64,000 nucleotides of DNA from Pholis gunnellus (Eukaryota; Chordata; Actinopteri; Perciformes; Pholidae), in the NCBI GenBank assembly GCA_910591455.2, contig OU342815.1, forward strand, positions 24,263,856-24,327,855, given 5' to 3'. Position numbers and translations under genes: made by a program. Numbering within the stretch: position 1 is the stretch's first letter; each line of letters starts with the position of its first letter. Below the pieces are notes generated by a model. It worked only from the letters and a program-made list of their open reading frames with translations. It ran no database searches and had not been told where the DNA came from. Of this stretch, positions 1 through 14,200 are shown piece after piece.

Positions 1-1493
1 CAAACATTTGTTACTTTGTTTCAGTTCTTCCACCAAGGAGAAACAACCACAGTACTTCCGGCGCAATTCTTTCAGAATAAAAGCACCACCACGACCTCAA
101 AAAGAAGTAATACTTTAATGCATCAAAATATTTATGTTCAATGCCTTTTAAGTATTATGGTTTGTTTTTCTCCATTTCATTTAAAGATGGATAAATAAAG
201 GAGGCGGAGTGATACATCTGTGAGCTCTGTTCTCTGTATTAAAGTATTTAAAACTTCATTTCAACACAATTAAAGCTCATTCAGTGCTATTATTTTGAAG
301 AGTATCCCCCCCGGAACTAAAACATATTATTAAACATATTTAAATTGTAGGAACAAAAGTTTGAGGAACTGAATCATTGTTTTGCTGACTTTACATTTAG
401 AAGAAGAGTTTTTATAAAAAGTCAAAAATAAATATTAAACTTAAATGTTTTGTTTATTTTCTCACCAGTGAAACTGAAACAGAGTTTTTTGACTGAAGTT
501 ACACGTTGCGGCCACGAGGGTGCAGCAGAGCATCAAACTGACCTCCAGACTTCATATATATATATACAGTATATATCTATATATACAGTATACATACAGT
601 ATATATATACAGTATATATACAGTATATCTATATATATATTTATATGTATATATACACATGGGCTGTGTTGCTGAACAGTCGTTGGACGCTGTCTTGGTC
701 TTTGGTGTCTTTTCTTTAGCTTTGAGTTGTTCGTGATGCCTCTTGGCACACGGTCTGTGAACTCCTGCCGCTAAACCAGCGGTCACATAGTTATATTCGC
801 ACCAATAAAATATTGATATTTTCATAACACTGCTTCTTGCGTGTATATGCCTTTACGGTGTTCTGAACCGGGACTCTGTGGCAGCGGGGTGCTAGTTCTA
901 TGTATTTATGCAGCAGTGGAGGCCGTGCAGTTCATACCTGCGCCTTCAGAGCCGTGCTGCAGCTGAAACACCTCCTAATAACCTCATGATGGCGCCACAG
1001 CTACGGTTAGGATTTGTTTCTAGGAGTTTAATAACACACGTATTCATATTAAACCGTTCAGTACGAGGCTTACGAACCAAACTATACGTTTGAATAATAC
1101 TAGAGCATTTGGAAAATGCAGAAGCTGAAATTGTGGGAAATATAATGTTTTCGGTGGACGGCGCTCACGTAGGAGACACCGGACTGTGACCTCTGAACCC
1201 GGAACAGAAAGAACCAAAACAAAAGACAGCTGAGGCCCCGCACTTCTGAGAGGCTACGCTAAACTAGCTTAACAAACAATAACTCTGCGCTTCCTAGTGT
1301 GAATAGACAGCACTCCGCTGCATGAAAAATCCCCTTCAAAATAAAAGCAACAGATTTTTTTTTTTCTTCTTTCAGGCAAAGGCCTGCGACCCACCAGATG
1401 AGAATCACTGATCTACACCAAGCAAAATGCAAAAAAAGTCATAATTTCTTCCATATCTTTCAATTTGAACTCTTTCTACTCCGACTGAGCCTC
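1..1493. other. Upstream intergenic DNA without a recognisable gene
   Basis: No coding exon seen. It contains an AT-rich TATATACAG microsatellite at about 553-657. At about 1371-1408 is a degenerate transposon end (GACCCACC then GAGAATCACTG) that resembles hAT terminal repeats on the minus strand. Confidence 0.5.
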
Positions 1494-1946
1494 TGCTTAA
1501 GTTTTGTTTCACAATAGTCACGTGCTCGCCCACTGACCAATCACAGCTCACGCTGCACCTCACTGCAGAGCTGCTGCTGGACACTGAGCTGTGTGTTAAT
1601 GCTGACGTAGCTGTAGGCCAGCAGGCTGCTCTGACACGTCAAAGAATACGCCCAACATGTCAAACTAAAGATCTGATTGGTTGAACACTATGACGATCAA
1701 CAACATCGTCCCCATTCACTTAACCTGCACATGGATTCACTGGTGAGTCTGCAGGCCTGGGGCCTCTCTTCTACCTAGAGACACAGAGGTGAACTCTGAT
1801 TGGATAAAAGCTCTACTTAAAACAAGCTGCATTTATACATTATGATACATGTAGTGTATTTAAGAAAAATTATAAAATAGCTTTAACTTTGTTATTCTGT
1901 TTAAGCCAGCAGAGAACGCCTTGCTGGCCCTGACGACCCACCACTG
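1494..1946. repeat. Dispersed repeat family B, copy 1 (hAT-like end)
   Basis: Nearly identical over about 400 bp to 9089-9615. It contains GTCACGTG and CCAATCACAG motifs and ends CCCACCACTG, like the 3' end of a hAT element. A segment of about 75 bp present in copy 2 is missing here. It runs into an AT microsatellite at 1947-2110. Confidence 0.75.
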
Positions 1947-1988
1947 ATATATATATACATATATATATATATGTATATATATATACAC

Positions 1989-2041
<53 letters not shown>

Positions 2042-2110
2042 CACATATATATATATATATACACATATATATATATATGTGTGTATATATATATATATAT
2101 GTGTATATAT

Positions 2111-2700
2111 AGGAGAGGAGTGTGTGTGATCTGTAATAATCTCGTTAGTCGTCTCCGTCTCAGTTTAAGTGTCTCACAGTTGAGAAGATTCATATTTAAT
2201 AAGTCAAACTTGTGATCAGTTTATAAAATACACAATGTTAAAGATGAAAGTATAACAGTTAATACAGATACTTATATTATTTTAGAATGTTGTAAAGATG
2301 GTAATGAACCAGGAATGAATAAATGATTAATAATAATGTGAAAAATAATTATAAAAATAATACATATACCTATAAAATAAACGTGACACTTTGAACGGAG
2401 CCGTTGTGCACAATGAGTACTTTTACATGTGATACTTTGAGTACAGTTTGCTTCTAGTACTTATCATTTAATGTACTTTAAGATATTACTTAGCAGTATT
2501 TATTTTATTGTGGAAACTCTTGTTAACATTTCTTTGCATGCAGGACTTTTACTTGTAGTATATGTTTCCATCGTTGTATTAGTACTTGTACTGAAGTACT
2601 TCATACAGCCATCATAGGAACACATGGAGACACGACCAGTGGAAACACAGAGGCAGCAGCGGGGGGCGGGGCTAACCCACATCTGGATGAAAAACATCTG
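2111..2700. other. Region just upstream of tgfbr2
   Basis: AT-rich DNA with several degenerate AGTACTTGTACTG-type motifs, then GC-rich DNA (GGGGGCGGGGC near 2660) close to the first exon. This is probably the proximal tgfbr2 promoter, but no TATA box or defined start site was found. Confidence 0.35.
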
Positions 2701-2807
2701 GACTCTGTGTGTCCACATACATGAGAGAGTCTCCGCTGATACCGGGACCGAGGACCGACCGACGGACCGAGAGCCTCCGCTGTTTGTGCGGATCACTTTC
2801 CCCGCAG

Positions 2808-2862
2808 ATGATGACTCGGCGCTGGACGTTTTGGACCGGGATCCTCGTCCTCCTGACGGCCG
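2808..2862 (+). CDS. tgfbr2: tgfbr2 exon 1: start codon and signal peptide
   Basis: Encodes a short basic stretch (MMTRRW) then a hydrophobic core (GILVLLTAG), a typical signal peptide, and ends at donor CG|GTAAGA with one base of the next codon. Two ATGs are adjacent (2808 and 2811). An in-frame ATG at 2721 would add 29 residues before the signal sequence, so it is less likely. The flanking DNA is CpG-rich and includes a GC box at about 2660. Confidence 0.8.
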
Positions 2863-4253
2863 GTAAGAGCTGCCTGTTGTCGTGCTTTTCTCCCTCTGAT
2901 CCTCGGAGCTGTTTGTGGAGGAGATGGATGATGTGTTCTACTACCAGTACAACAAAGTACAAGTACACAAGTATTATGTGTTCTAATACCAGGACAACAA
3001 AGTACAAGTACACAAGTATTATGTGTTCTAGTACCAGGACAACAAAGTACAAGTACACAAGTATGAAGTGTTCTACTAACAAGTATTAAGAAGTAAAGTA
3101 CCAGGACAACAAAGTACAAGTACACAAGTATGATGTGTTCTACTAACAAGTTTTAACAAGTAACGTATCAGGACACCAAAGTACAAGTACACAAGTATGA
3201 TGTGTTCTAGTACCAGGACAACAAAGTACAAGTACTTCAGTGTGATGTGTTCTACTAACAAGTATTAAGAAGTGAAGTCCCACAAAAACAAAGTACAAGT
3301 ATAAAGTATGATTATACAAGTATAAAGTAAAAAGTATAAAGTATACAAGTAACATCCACTATGTGAAGTCTAAGTTTCAGCAGAAAAAGTACACAAGTAT
3401 TATAAGCTGCACATAGTTAAAGTATCAGTAGTTAAAGTACATAAGTATTATCATCTATATGTAATTATCAGTAGTAGAAGTACGCAAGTATTATCTTCTT
3501 CACATAGTTAAAGTATCTGAAGTAAAAGTACACAAATATTATCAGCTTCATGTAAAGGTAGCAGTAGTAGCAGCAGTTTTTTAGTCGTCACGTCTTGGTT
3601 TTTAGAACCAGAAGAGACACGAGAGGGAGGAGCTAAGTACAACCAAACGCTGAAGAAGACTTTTTTAGGCGACCAAAATGTTACAATTAACTTTGATGAA
3701 GACAAAAACACGAACAACTCTCAGACCTGACAAACGCTCTGTAGAGACCTGTCAATCACTGTGTAGCCCCGCCCCTAAAGCATCCCCTGCTTTATGGTCT
3801 GTGTGACTCTAAATGGACCATCATTTACTAAATGAACATCATGCTGTATTGAAGAAGACTTGAAACTAGAGATTGAGACCATAAACTCATGTTTACAATG
3901 TTTACTGAGGTAATAAATCAAGAGAGAAGTAGAGTCATTTTCTCATAGACTTCTATACAACCAGAGGAGTCGCCCCCTGGTGGACACTAGAGAGAATGCA
4001 GCCTTAAGACACTCCAGAAACATTGATTTTCCTCTGAGGATAAACCAAATAACTTTATTGACCCTCTCACTTCTCATCGATCGCCATCATCATCATCATC
4101 ATCAATGTGTCCTTTGGTTTATGACCAAACACCTGCAGAATTAAAGACATTCAATCAGCTAGACTCTGTTTTTACTGATAGTAAGCTAATATTAGCATGC
4201 TAACGTTATCTATTAGATATGTTAGCATTTACCTCCCAGTATATGTATATATA

Positions 4254-4285
<32 letters not shown>

Positions 4286-4441
4286 CTGTATATTATTCAA
4301 AATGTCTGTTATTTAGCTGTGATTTAAAATGAAGAGACATGAATGAACAGAGAGAAACACAGCGTGACATTAAAAAGAAACTTATTATCTCACATCTAAC
4401 AAAGAGCGAGTGTATGTTAGAAACCTCATGAATAGACACAC

Positions 4442-4487
<46 letters not shown>

Positions 4488-4601
4488 ACTTCTTGGCGCT
4501 GTCTTAAGACACTGGAGAAGAGACGGACTGGCACTGAAATAAAGTGTGTTGTATTTGTGCTAATGAGGAAAGTGAGGTGACGTGGTGATGGCCTGATGAC
4601 T

Positions 4602-4658
<57 letters not shown>

Positions 4659-7600
4659 CATGAACTCATCTGAGGATGTCGTGCTGATTGATATATTAAT
4701 ATCTGTTCTGTCTCCTTTAACAGTCCCGTTATTTTCATGTTTAAAGTTTTAACCTGTTCAAAATTGACCTATTTTTTAGGCCTCTGCTCAAAAATGTCAT
4801 ACCCATACTAAAAAGAGTCTATCTCTGCAACCACAAGGTCTATTTGAATAATGTTGGTGTTATAATAAAGGGAACACTTGTGAGATGTGTTCAGATGTGT
4901 AAATATCAGTATATATGTTACTGGTTAAGAGTAAATGAAGATGGGACACAGCTCAAATTGAAAAGTTTCAGGTTCACCTAAAACAAAAGTACTTTCAGGA
5001 TGATTATCTCTTTGGAATGATGCAGCTGCAGGTCTAAACCTCTCCCAAATCATAGCACAATATGTGAACAGCCTCTCTGCAAAGTTTGACTTTGATAAAG
5101 TGAAGCAGAACAAAATTAGAGAGGTTTTAGTACAGAGGGGTCAGACGAGGGCTCCAAAATGATCATTTAGGCACCATGTGTGTCATTTGAATTTTCTCAA
5201 ACTATATATTTCACTTCTATATCACTAATGGTGTTCAATACATCCAAATACAGCAGTTTGTGCTTTATTTTGAAGGCCAGAATCCTCTCTGAGTCCTCTC
5301 TGTGTCTCTGCGTACTGGAGTTCTTCTCGATGTCAGCCCCCTGTGAGTACACGGGGCTCTATCTCAGCAACCCATTGGTCAATTTCAGTGATTGACACCT
5401 CATTTGAAGCGTTAGAGCCAATAGAATTTAGCTATACCGACCAACATGAGATTGACAGCACTGCTAGCCAATCAGAATCAGCAGGGCGCCGTCCTGTGAG
5501 ACATGCTTTTTTTGACGCAAGGCGATTATAACACTTCCTGCTTTGACTCACAGCAACAAAGAAACACCAGTAATGATTTTAGTGTAACACAGGACGTAGG
5601 TCTAACGTATTTCTGTCTGGAATTACCGGGAAAATAAACATATCGATGAAAAAGAGCAAAGGAAAGAGACATTTTACAACTCTCGTTTGATGAAGCGATT
5701 TCTGTTGTTGGTGTTCTTTGGCTCATATGTCATTGATACTTTGATGTAGCTGGATTTGATGTATATCTCCAGAATCTCTGGAGTGTCTGCTTTCTTTTGA
5801 GATATCGTGTGTGCGTATTGCATAAAGTACCACAGCGGTAGAGCCAGAAATGTGGTAAGTGGGTTGACTAGGTGGCGCTATATGGATTTTGATATTTGGT
5901 AATTCATTCAGTTGTTGTTTGAGTTGTAATTGGATCATGTAAAATCGGCTTACATATTCTTGTAGCCCAGGTTCTGCTGTTGAATCTGATGTGCAACATC
6001 ATTATATTCGTTCATGATAAGTACATCTTTCCGACGGTATATGCTAAACTTTCTCCACACCCCCCAAAAAAGGGGGTGCTCGGGTTTAAGTGGAGAAGTG
6101 ATGTTATTATTGACTGTTTTTGTTAGTATAGATGTAGTATTTCATGTTTTTGTTAGTATAGATGTAGTATTTCATGTTTTTATTAGTATATATGTAGTAT
6201 TTCATGTTTTTGTTAGTATAGATGTAGTATTTCATGTTTTTATTAGTATAGATGTAGTATATCATGTTTTTATTAGTATAGATGTAGTATTTCATGTTTT
6301 TGTTAGTATAGATGTAGTATATCATGTTTTTATTAGTATAGATGTAGTATATCGTGTTTTGGTTAGTATAGATGTAGTATTTCATGTTTTTGTTAGTATA
6401 GATGTAGTATTTCATGTTTTTATTAGTATAGATGTAGTATTTCATTTTTTGTTAGTATAGATGTAGTATTTCATGTTTTTGTTAGTATAGATGTAGTATT
6501 TCATGTTTTTGTTAGTATAGATGTAGTATTTCATGTTTTTGTTAGTATAGATGTAATATATCGTGTTTTTGTTAGTATAGATGTAGTATATCGTGTTTTG
6601 TTAGTATAGATGTAGTATATCATGTTTTTGTTAGTATAGATGTAGTATATCGTGTTTTTGTTAGTTTAGATGTAGTATTTCATGTTTTTATTAGTATAGA
6701 TGTAGTATTTCATGTTTTTGTTGGTTTAGATGTAGTATTTCATGTTTTTATTAGTATAGATGTAGTATATCATGTTTTTGTTAGTATAGATGTAGTATTT
6801 CATGTTTTTGTTAGTATAGATGTAGTATATCGTGTTTTTGTTAGTATAGATGTAGTATTTCATGTTTTTGTTAGTATAGATGTAGTATATCGTGTTTTTG
6901 TTAGTATAGATGTAGTATATCATGTTTTTGTTAGTATAGATGTAGTATTTCATGTTTTTGTTAGTATAGATGTAGTATATCGTGTTTTTGTTAGTATAGA
7001 TGTAGTATTTCATGTTTTTGTTAATATAGATGTAGTATTTCATGTTTTTGTTAGTATAGATGTAGTATTTCATGTTTTTGTTAGTATAGATGTAGTATAT
7101 CATGTTTTTGTTAGTATAGATGTAGTATATCGTGTTTTTGTTAGTTTAGATGTAGTATTTCATGTTTTTGTTAGTATAGATGTAGTATATCATGTTTTTG
7201 TTAGTATAGATGTAGTATTTCATGTTTTTGTTAGTATAGATGTAGTATATCATGTTTTTGTTAGTATAGATGTAGTATTTCATGTTTTTGTTAGTATAGA
7301 TGTAGTATTTCATGTTTTTGTTAGTATAGATGTAGTATTTCATGTTTTTGTTAGTATAGATGTAGTATTTCATGTTTTTGTTAGTATAGATGTAGTATTT
7401 CATGTTTTTGTTAGTATAGATGTAGTATATCGTGTTTTTGTTAGTATAGATGTAGTATATCGTGTTTTTGTTAGTATAGATGTAGTATATCATGTTTTTG
7501 TTAAGATGTCGTCTCAGTGAAATTATCATTTTGCTAAATAAAATCTTTTCTACACATTAAACCCAACCGATATAACATGTTAATCTTTAGAGGTGCAGAC

Positions 7601-7795
7601 AGATTGATTTTAGTACCTTTGGACAGAGTCAGGCTATCAGTTTCCCTTTGTTTCCAGTCTTTATGCTAAGCTAACAGGCTAACACGCTGATGACTGTAGC
7701 TTCAGGAGAGTCTGAGAGGAAGATTTACCTAAATGTGTATATGTGTGTATGTGTGTGTGTGTGTATATGTGTGTGTATATGTGTGTATGTGTGTG

Positions 7796-7832
<37 letters not shown>

Positions 7833-7960
7833 TAGGGAGGGCCTGTCCTCTGGGCAGAGTGGAGTGCTGAGATATTTCCCATGAGCCTTTGAGGGCGGAG
7901 CGTTGGATGCTAACTTGGCCCTGAACGCAGCTCACTTCTGGCTTCAATTTATTCCTGGAG

Positions 7961-7992
<32 letters not shown>

Positions 7993-8245
7993 CTAAACAC
8001 ACACTCGCTGTCAGCTTCACACACAAACATACACTGTTACACACATGCAGAGACTCTTGTCTTTTACTCTCTCTCTCTCACACACAAACACACACACACA
8101 CAACAACACACACACACTCACTCACTCACACACGCACTCTGATGATTCTAATTAAAGTGAGCTTTTTGCTTGTCGAGCTGTCTCACTTTTCTTTTATTTC
8201 TTTGTCTTCAACTCTGTTTGGAAGAAACATCTGGAATAACTTCAG

Positions 8246-8292
<47 letters not shown>

Positions 8293-11200
8293 CGAGAGAG
8301 AGTTACGGTAATGAAGTGTGCGTGTACAGTACAATCCTGTATGTGTGTACACAGTATATGTAATTATAAAGCAGTGTGGTGGAGTTTGTGTGAGTCCATG
8401 TTTGTGTAGATATCCACTGTGTGTGTGTGTGTGTGTTGTTTTGTTTTAACTGGCATCTCTGTGTCATCTGGGTCTGATCACTGCTGTTGTTATGATGTGG
8501 CAGAGCATCACACACACACAGTAGTGTAATTGTGTAGATACACAACTACACACAGTGAAAAGTGTTTTCTTTGTGTTCAGTAGAAAGTATTCTGTGAGCT
8601 GCAGATTCCTCTGGAAGTTTCTCCAGAAGTTATTGGGGCTAATATAGATACATGTACATGTATACACACATATTTATGTATATGTGTATGTGTCAATATG
8701 CACTGGGAGGTTTGGTAAAATTATTATTCATATAAAATAAATGTATTTAAGGTTCTTTATACGCTGTTCAGATCAGTAATATCTCATCTAAAATCTATCA
8801 TCTATGTAAAGATAAAGAATATCTTACTTATCTTATTTATATGTACATATATACATATATATTATTTATTTATTCAAAAAGTAACTAAAGCTGTCAGTAG
8901 AAAGTACAATATTTACCTTTTACATATAGAGTAGATGTATAAAGTAGCATATAACGGAAATACTCATGTAAAGTACCTCATTTGTACTTAAGTACTTCAC
9001 TTCTATGGTTATATCACAAAGTTATAGCTATTTTATAATTTAATAATTTTTCTAAAATACACTACATGGATCATAATTGATAAAAATATGCTTAAGTTTT
9101 GTTTCACAATAGTCACGTGCTCTCCCACCGACCAATCACAGCACACGCTGCACCTCACTGCAGAGCTGCTGCTGCAAACTGAGCTGCACGTAATGCTGAC
9201 GTAGCTGTAGGCCAGCTAGCAGCTCTGACACGTCAAAGAATACGCCCAACATGTCAAACTAAAGATCTGATTGGTTGAACACTATGACAATCAACAACAT
9301 CGTCCCAATTCACTTAACCTGCACATGGATTCACTGGTGAGTCTGCAGGCCTGGGGCCTCTCTTCTACCTAGAGACACAGAGGTGAACTCTGATTGGATA
9401 AAAGCTCTACTTAAAACAAGCTGCACTGAAGCAGAGCAGCTGAGGAGCACAGTAGCTGTGCAATGAGAACATAAGATAATGGGAACAATATTTTTATAAA
9501 TTATAATACATGTAGTGTATTTAAGAAAAATGATTCAATTATAAAATAGCTCTAACTTTGAGATTCTGTTTAGGCCAGCAGAGAAGGCTTTGCAGGCCCT
9601 GACGGCCCACCACTGATATAGACTGGTTCTGGTCTCTCTTTGACCTGCAGGTCCTCCAGGTGTTCAGGGTTTCAGCCACCTGAGGTACAACCTGTGTAAG
9701 TGGTGTGAGGCGACCGGTCCGGTGTGCAGAGACAACGTTTGCTTCAGTAACTGCAGCCTGTCGTCCTTCTGCACCGTCACCGAGGAGATCTGCATCGCCG
9801 TCTGGTGAGTGACTCGTATTCTTTAATGATGTGTTTACTGTTACTGTTGTTAACTATCGTTTACTGTTGTTTACTGTTACTGTTGTTAACTATCGTTTAC
9901 TGTTGTTTACTGTTACTGTTGTTAACTATCGTTTACTGTTTTTTACTGTTACTGTTGTTTACTGTTACTGTTAACTATCGTTTACTGTTGTTTACTGTTA
10001 CTGTTGTTAACTATCGTTTACTGTTGTTAACTATTGTTTACTGTTACTGTTGTTAACTATCGTTTACTGTTGTTTACTGTTACTGTTGTTTACTGTTACT
10101 ATTGTTTACTGTTGTTTACTGTTACTCTTGTTTACTGTTGTTAACTATCGTTTACTGTTGTTTACTGTTACTGTTGTTAACTATCATTTACTGTTGTTTA
10201 CTGTTACTGTTGTTAACTATTGTTTACTGTTGTTTACTGTTACTGTTGTTTACTATTGTTTACTGTTACTGTTGTTTACTGTTACTATTGTTTACTGTTG
10301 TTTACTGTTACTCTTGTTTACTGTTGTTTACTCTTGTTTACTGTTGTTTACTGTTACTGTTGTTAACTATCGTTTACTGTTGTTTACTGTTACTGTTGTT
10401 AACTATCGTTTACTGTTGTTTACTGTTACTGTTGTTCACTATCGTTTACTGTTGTTTACTGTTACTGTTGTTAACTATCGTTTACTGTTGTTTACTGTTA
10501 CTGTTGTTTACTATTGTTTACTGTTGTTTACTGTTACTGTTGTTTACTGTTACTCTTGTTTACTGTTGTTTACTCTTGTTTACTGTTGTTTACTGTTACT
10601 CTTGTTTACTCTTGTTTACTGTTGTGCACGAATCACAGAGCCGAAGTGTGCAGACGTACTTATAGCGTTCATGAACTCTTTTGTTTCGTTGTAATCCAGT
10701 CGTTGTGTTTTGTGTTTTTACTAATTCTACATCCTTCTGTTCGTTGTCTTTAATGCTGATTCAACCTTTTTAGTTTCATTTTTACAACTTCACAGTTTAC
10801 CTGCATTTAATCTTCCACTACTTCACCTCACTAGGTAGTAAGTATACACTACACTAGGATACGTGTTGTATATTGTTATGTATTGTATATTGTTATGTAT
10901 TTTATAGTCTTTAGTTATTTTATGGTAGTTTTCCTTTTGGTCACTTTGATCTATTGACACACTAAAATAAGCTAATCAATAAAAAGGTAGAACAATAGTT
11001 ACACTTTGAAACACCAAACCAAAACGCTACAAAACTGCTTTATTTGCTGGTCGGTGGATTTTATCAAGCTAGCTATTTCCCTCTGTTTCCAGCCTTTATG
11101 CTAAGCTAAGCTAACCAGCTGCTGGGTGCTTCATATCTCTATGAGTATCACCTGACTACAGCAATGAGTGTATTTCCTAAAATATCAGAGTGTTCCTTTA

Positions 11201-14200
11201 ATGAACGGAGCTCAGACAAAGTGAACAAAGACAGAGATCAGCTTTAACCTCGTGTGCAGCACAACGTGCATCACTCTGCTTTACTGTAGTATGATCTCAT
11301 TACTCAGCTGATCAGTTAGTGTTTCAATCTGTTCTGTTTCATAAAGAGTGAAAAATAAAATGTCCTGAAGCCTTTAGTGTGCCATAAATATGCTGGAATA
11401 TCAATGAGCCAGCAGAGTCCAGCAGAGTCCAGCTGAGCTGCTTCAACATGTTGTTGATCAGCATTATGAAACATGCTGAAGTTGTTTCTCTCGACTCCCT
11501 GAGAAAGAAAAGCAGGCCCAACATGCAGGATGTCGTTTTAAATGTGATTTGTGAAGTTGTGTGTGTGAGAGCGAGCATGTCGGCCCGTTCACACTCCGCC
11601 TTCACTTTCGACACCGCTGGAAAGAGTTTCTGCTGAGTCGTGCTTTTGTTTGGATAGCTTGGCCGGGATCCCCCTCGCTGCACCCCTCTCATTTCCTGTT
11701 CACGTCAGCCGGCCGGCCCTCCCAGATATAGCTGCAGGAAAGCAGAGATAAGAGAAGAAGAAAACGCTGCTGTATTCAGGTCAAAGAGCTGCTCACATAT
11801 CAGTCGTTGATCAGGACTCGTTGACCTCGCTGGTTTCACGTCTGACTCGTCACTTTTACACAACGCTGTCAGATCAACGTGAACCTGAGAGACTCGTGTG
11901 CTTCAAACAAGACGTCCACGTGTTCATAAAGTGCACATGAACACAATGAATACGTGGATGAAGCGGATGTCGTGGTCGTTGCTGGTTAGATGCAGAATTA
12001 CTTCATCAAACGATGAAGATTGATTTAGTCACTTGAAGAACACAGATGGTATATTATATTTTACTTTATGAAATCTGTGAAACATTTTGTATTATTTCGA
12101 TCTAAAGTCTCAATATAATGTGTCTTGTGGTGCTCCTCTGTATTTTATTTCTTCTTGAGATCATGTTGTCTTTGTGTGTATTCTCTCTTCTCAGACAGTT
12201 CACTCACAAAAATACAACTTACAGTCGTATCAGTTCTTCTTTCCGCTGCACTGCTCTCAACCCAAAACCATTATTTACATCAATGCATATTAGACACAGT
12301 TAGGTTTGGAGGAAACACACTGATGCGTGTTCCCGGTCTCCCTCAGGAGGAAGAACAACGACACCATGACGGTGCACACCATGTGTCATAACCCCACCCT
12401 GCCTCTAGAGGGCGTGGACCCCGGCCTGCTGCTCAACTTCACCTCCACACAGTGTCACATGGTCCCACAGCCGGCGGACGACGGAGACATGATGGTCTGT
12501 GGATGTGACGGAGAGCAAGAGTGTAACGACAAACTCATCTTTGACAAGGGAGCCAACGGTGAACACAGGGAGGGATGGATGGATGACGGACGGAGGGAGG
12601 GAGGGAGGGAGGGAAGAGGGAGGGAGGGAGGATGGATGAGGGAGGGAAGAGGGAGGGATGGATGGATGGGGGGATGAAGGATAGAAGGATGGATGGATAA
12701 CAGGATGAAGGGATGGATGGATGGATGGATGGGGGGATGAAGGATAGAAGGATGGATAGATAACAGGATGGAGGGATGGAGGGATGGATGGATGGGGGGA
12801 TGAAGGATAGAAGGATGGATGGATAACAGAATGGAGGGATGAAGGGATGGAGGGATGGATGGATGGGGGGATGAAGGATAGAAGGATGGATGGATAACAG
12901 GATGGATGGATGGATGGATGGATGGATAGAAGGATGAGTATATTTTTCATGTAGATATGGTTTCCTCTCTGCTCCTGCAGGGTTCTCTAAGCTGCAGAGT
13001 AAAGACGTGATCCCGGTGGTCGTGGTTAGTTTGGTGCCTCCTATCCTGGTTGCCATAGTTGCCACGGCAGCCTTCTACTTCTACCGGACTCACCGTCCAG
13101 ACAAACCGGGTCCTCCTGCTCGCCCGGCCTGGCCCACCAAACACAGCCCAGAGCGCTACCAGGCGTTCGACCTGCACTGTGGGGGTCTGGGAGAGAGGGG
13201 AGCGGGCGTGGGAGGAGGTGGTTTGATTGGTCCTGGAGCCGAGAGGGCGGAGTCTAATGGCAAGGTGCTGTCTCTTGACGATGACATCATCAGTGACATG
13301 ACGGACTGGCATTGCCGGCTGAATGAACCGCTGCCGATCAAGCTGGAGGTGCTGGTGGGGAAGGGGCGCTTTGCTGAAGTGTGGAGGGCGTGCCTGCTGC
13401 AGGGCGAGAAGGGCGGAGTTAACAGCTACAAAACGGTGGCGGTGAAGGTGTTTCCAGCGGTGGAGTACGCCTCGTGGAGAAACGAGTGCTCCATCTTCTC
13501 CGACCCCAAGCTGGAGCACGACAACGTGGTTCGATTCCTCGCCGCCGAAGGGAGGGGCCTGCCCGGCCACGCCCTCAGGAAGTACTGGCTGGTTTTGGCC
13601 TATCACAGCCTCGGGAACCTGCAGGACTTCCTCACAGCGAACACACTGAGCTGGGAGGAGCTTGTCGCCATGGCTGCCAGCATTGCCAGAGGGTTAGCTC
13701 ATTTGCATAGCGACACGACACCCAGTGGGATACCAAAGGTGAGTTACCTTCCATATGATCTCTCCACGTTAACTAAACTAAACTAACATAAATATAGATC
13801 TGCCCACGTCTTTGTGACATATTTGCTAGTTGCAACATCATTTACCAACAAGGTATATCAGCCTTTAAGTTGCTCGAGAGGTGGAATTCAGGCCAAAAAA
13901 AGAAAGTGTGCAAACCTGCTGCCACAGACTGTTTATAAGAAGTGGACGTAGTCGTCCTGACGTCTCTCATTGGTTTGTGGAATGATGTTTAAAAGCCTCA
14001 AGGGGATCGCCATCTTGCATTTTTTTGCAACCAGTGAACAGGAAGTGACCATATGTGGACTGAGGAGGAGTGACGTAGAGACGCCGTATACGTCTCTGGT
14101 AGAGACCTGTCAATCACTGTGTAGCCCCGCCCCTAAAGCATCCCCTGCTTTATGGTCTGTGTGACTCTAAATGGACCATCATTTACTAAATGAACATCAT

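Noticed and set aside
2721..2807. In-frame upstream ATG for tgfbr2
   Set aside because: It would place 29 polar residues before the signal peptide; the ATG at 2808 fits a secreted N-terminus better.
6014..7529. Repeated [10 protein letters not shown] frames
   Set aside because: 30-bp array in tgfbr2 intron 1, AT-rich with multiple-of-three period.
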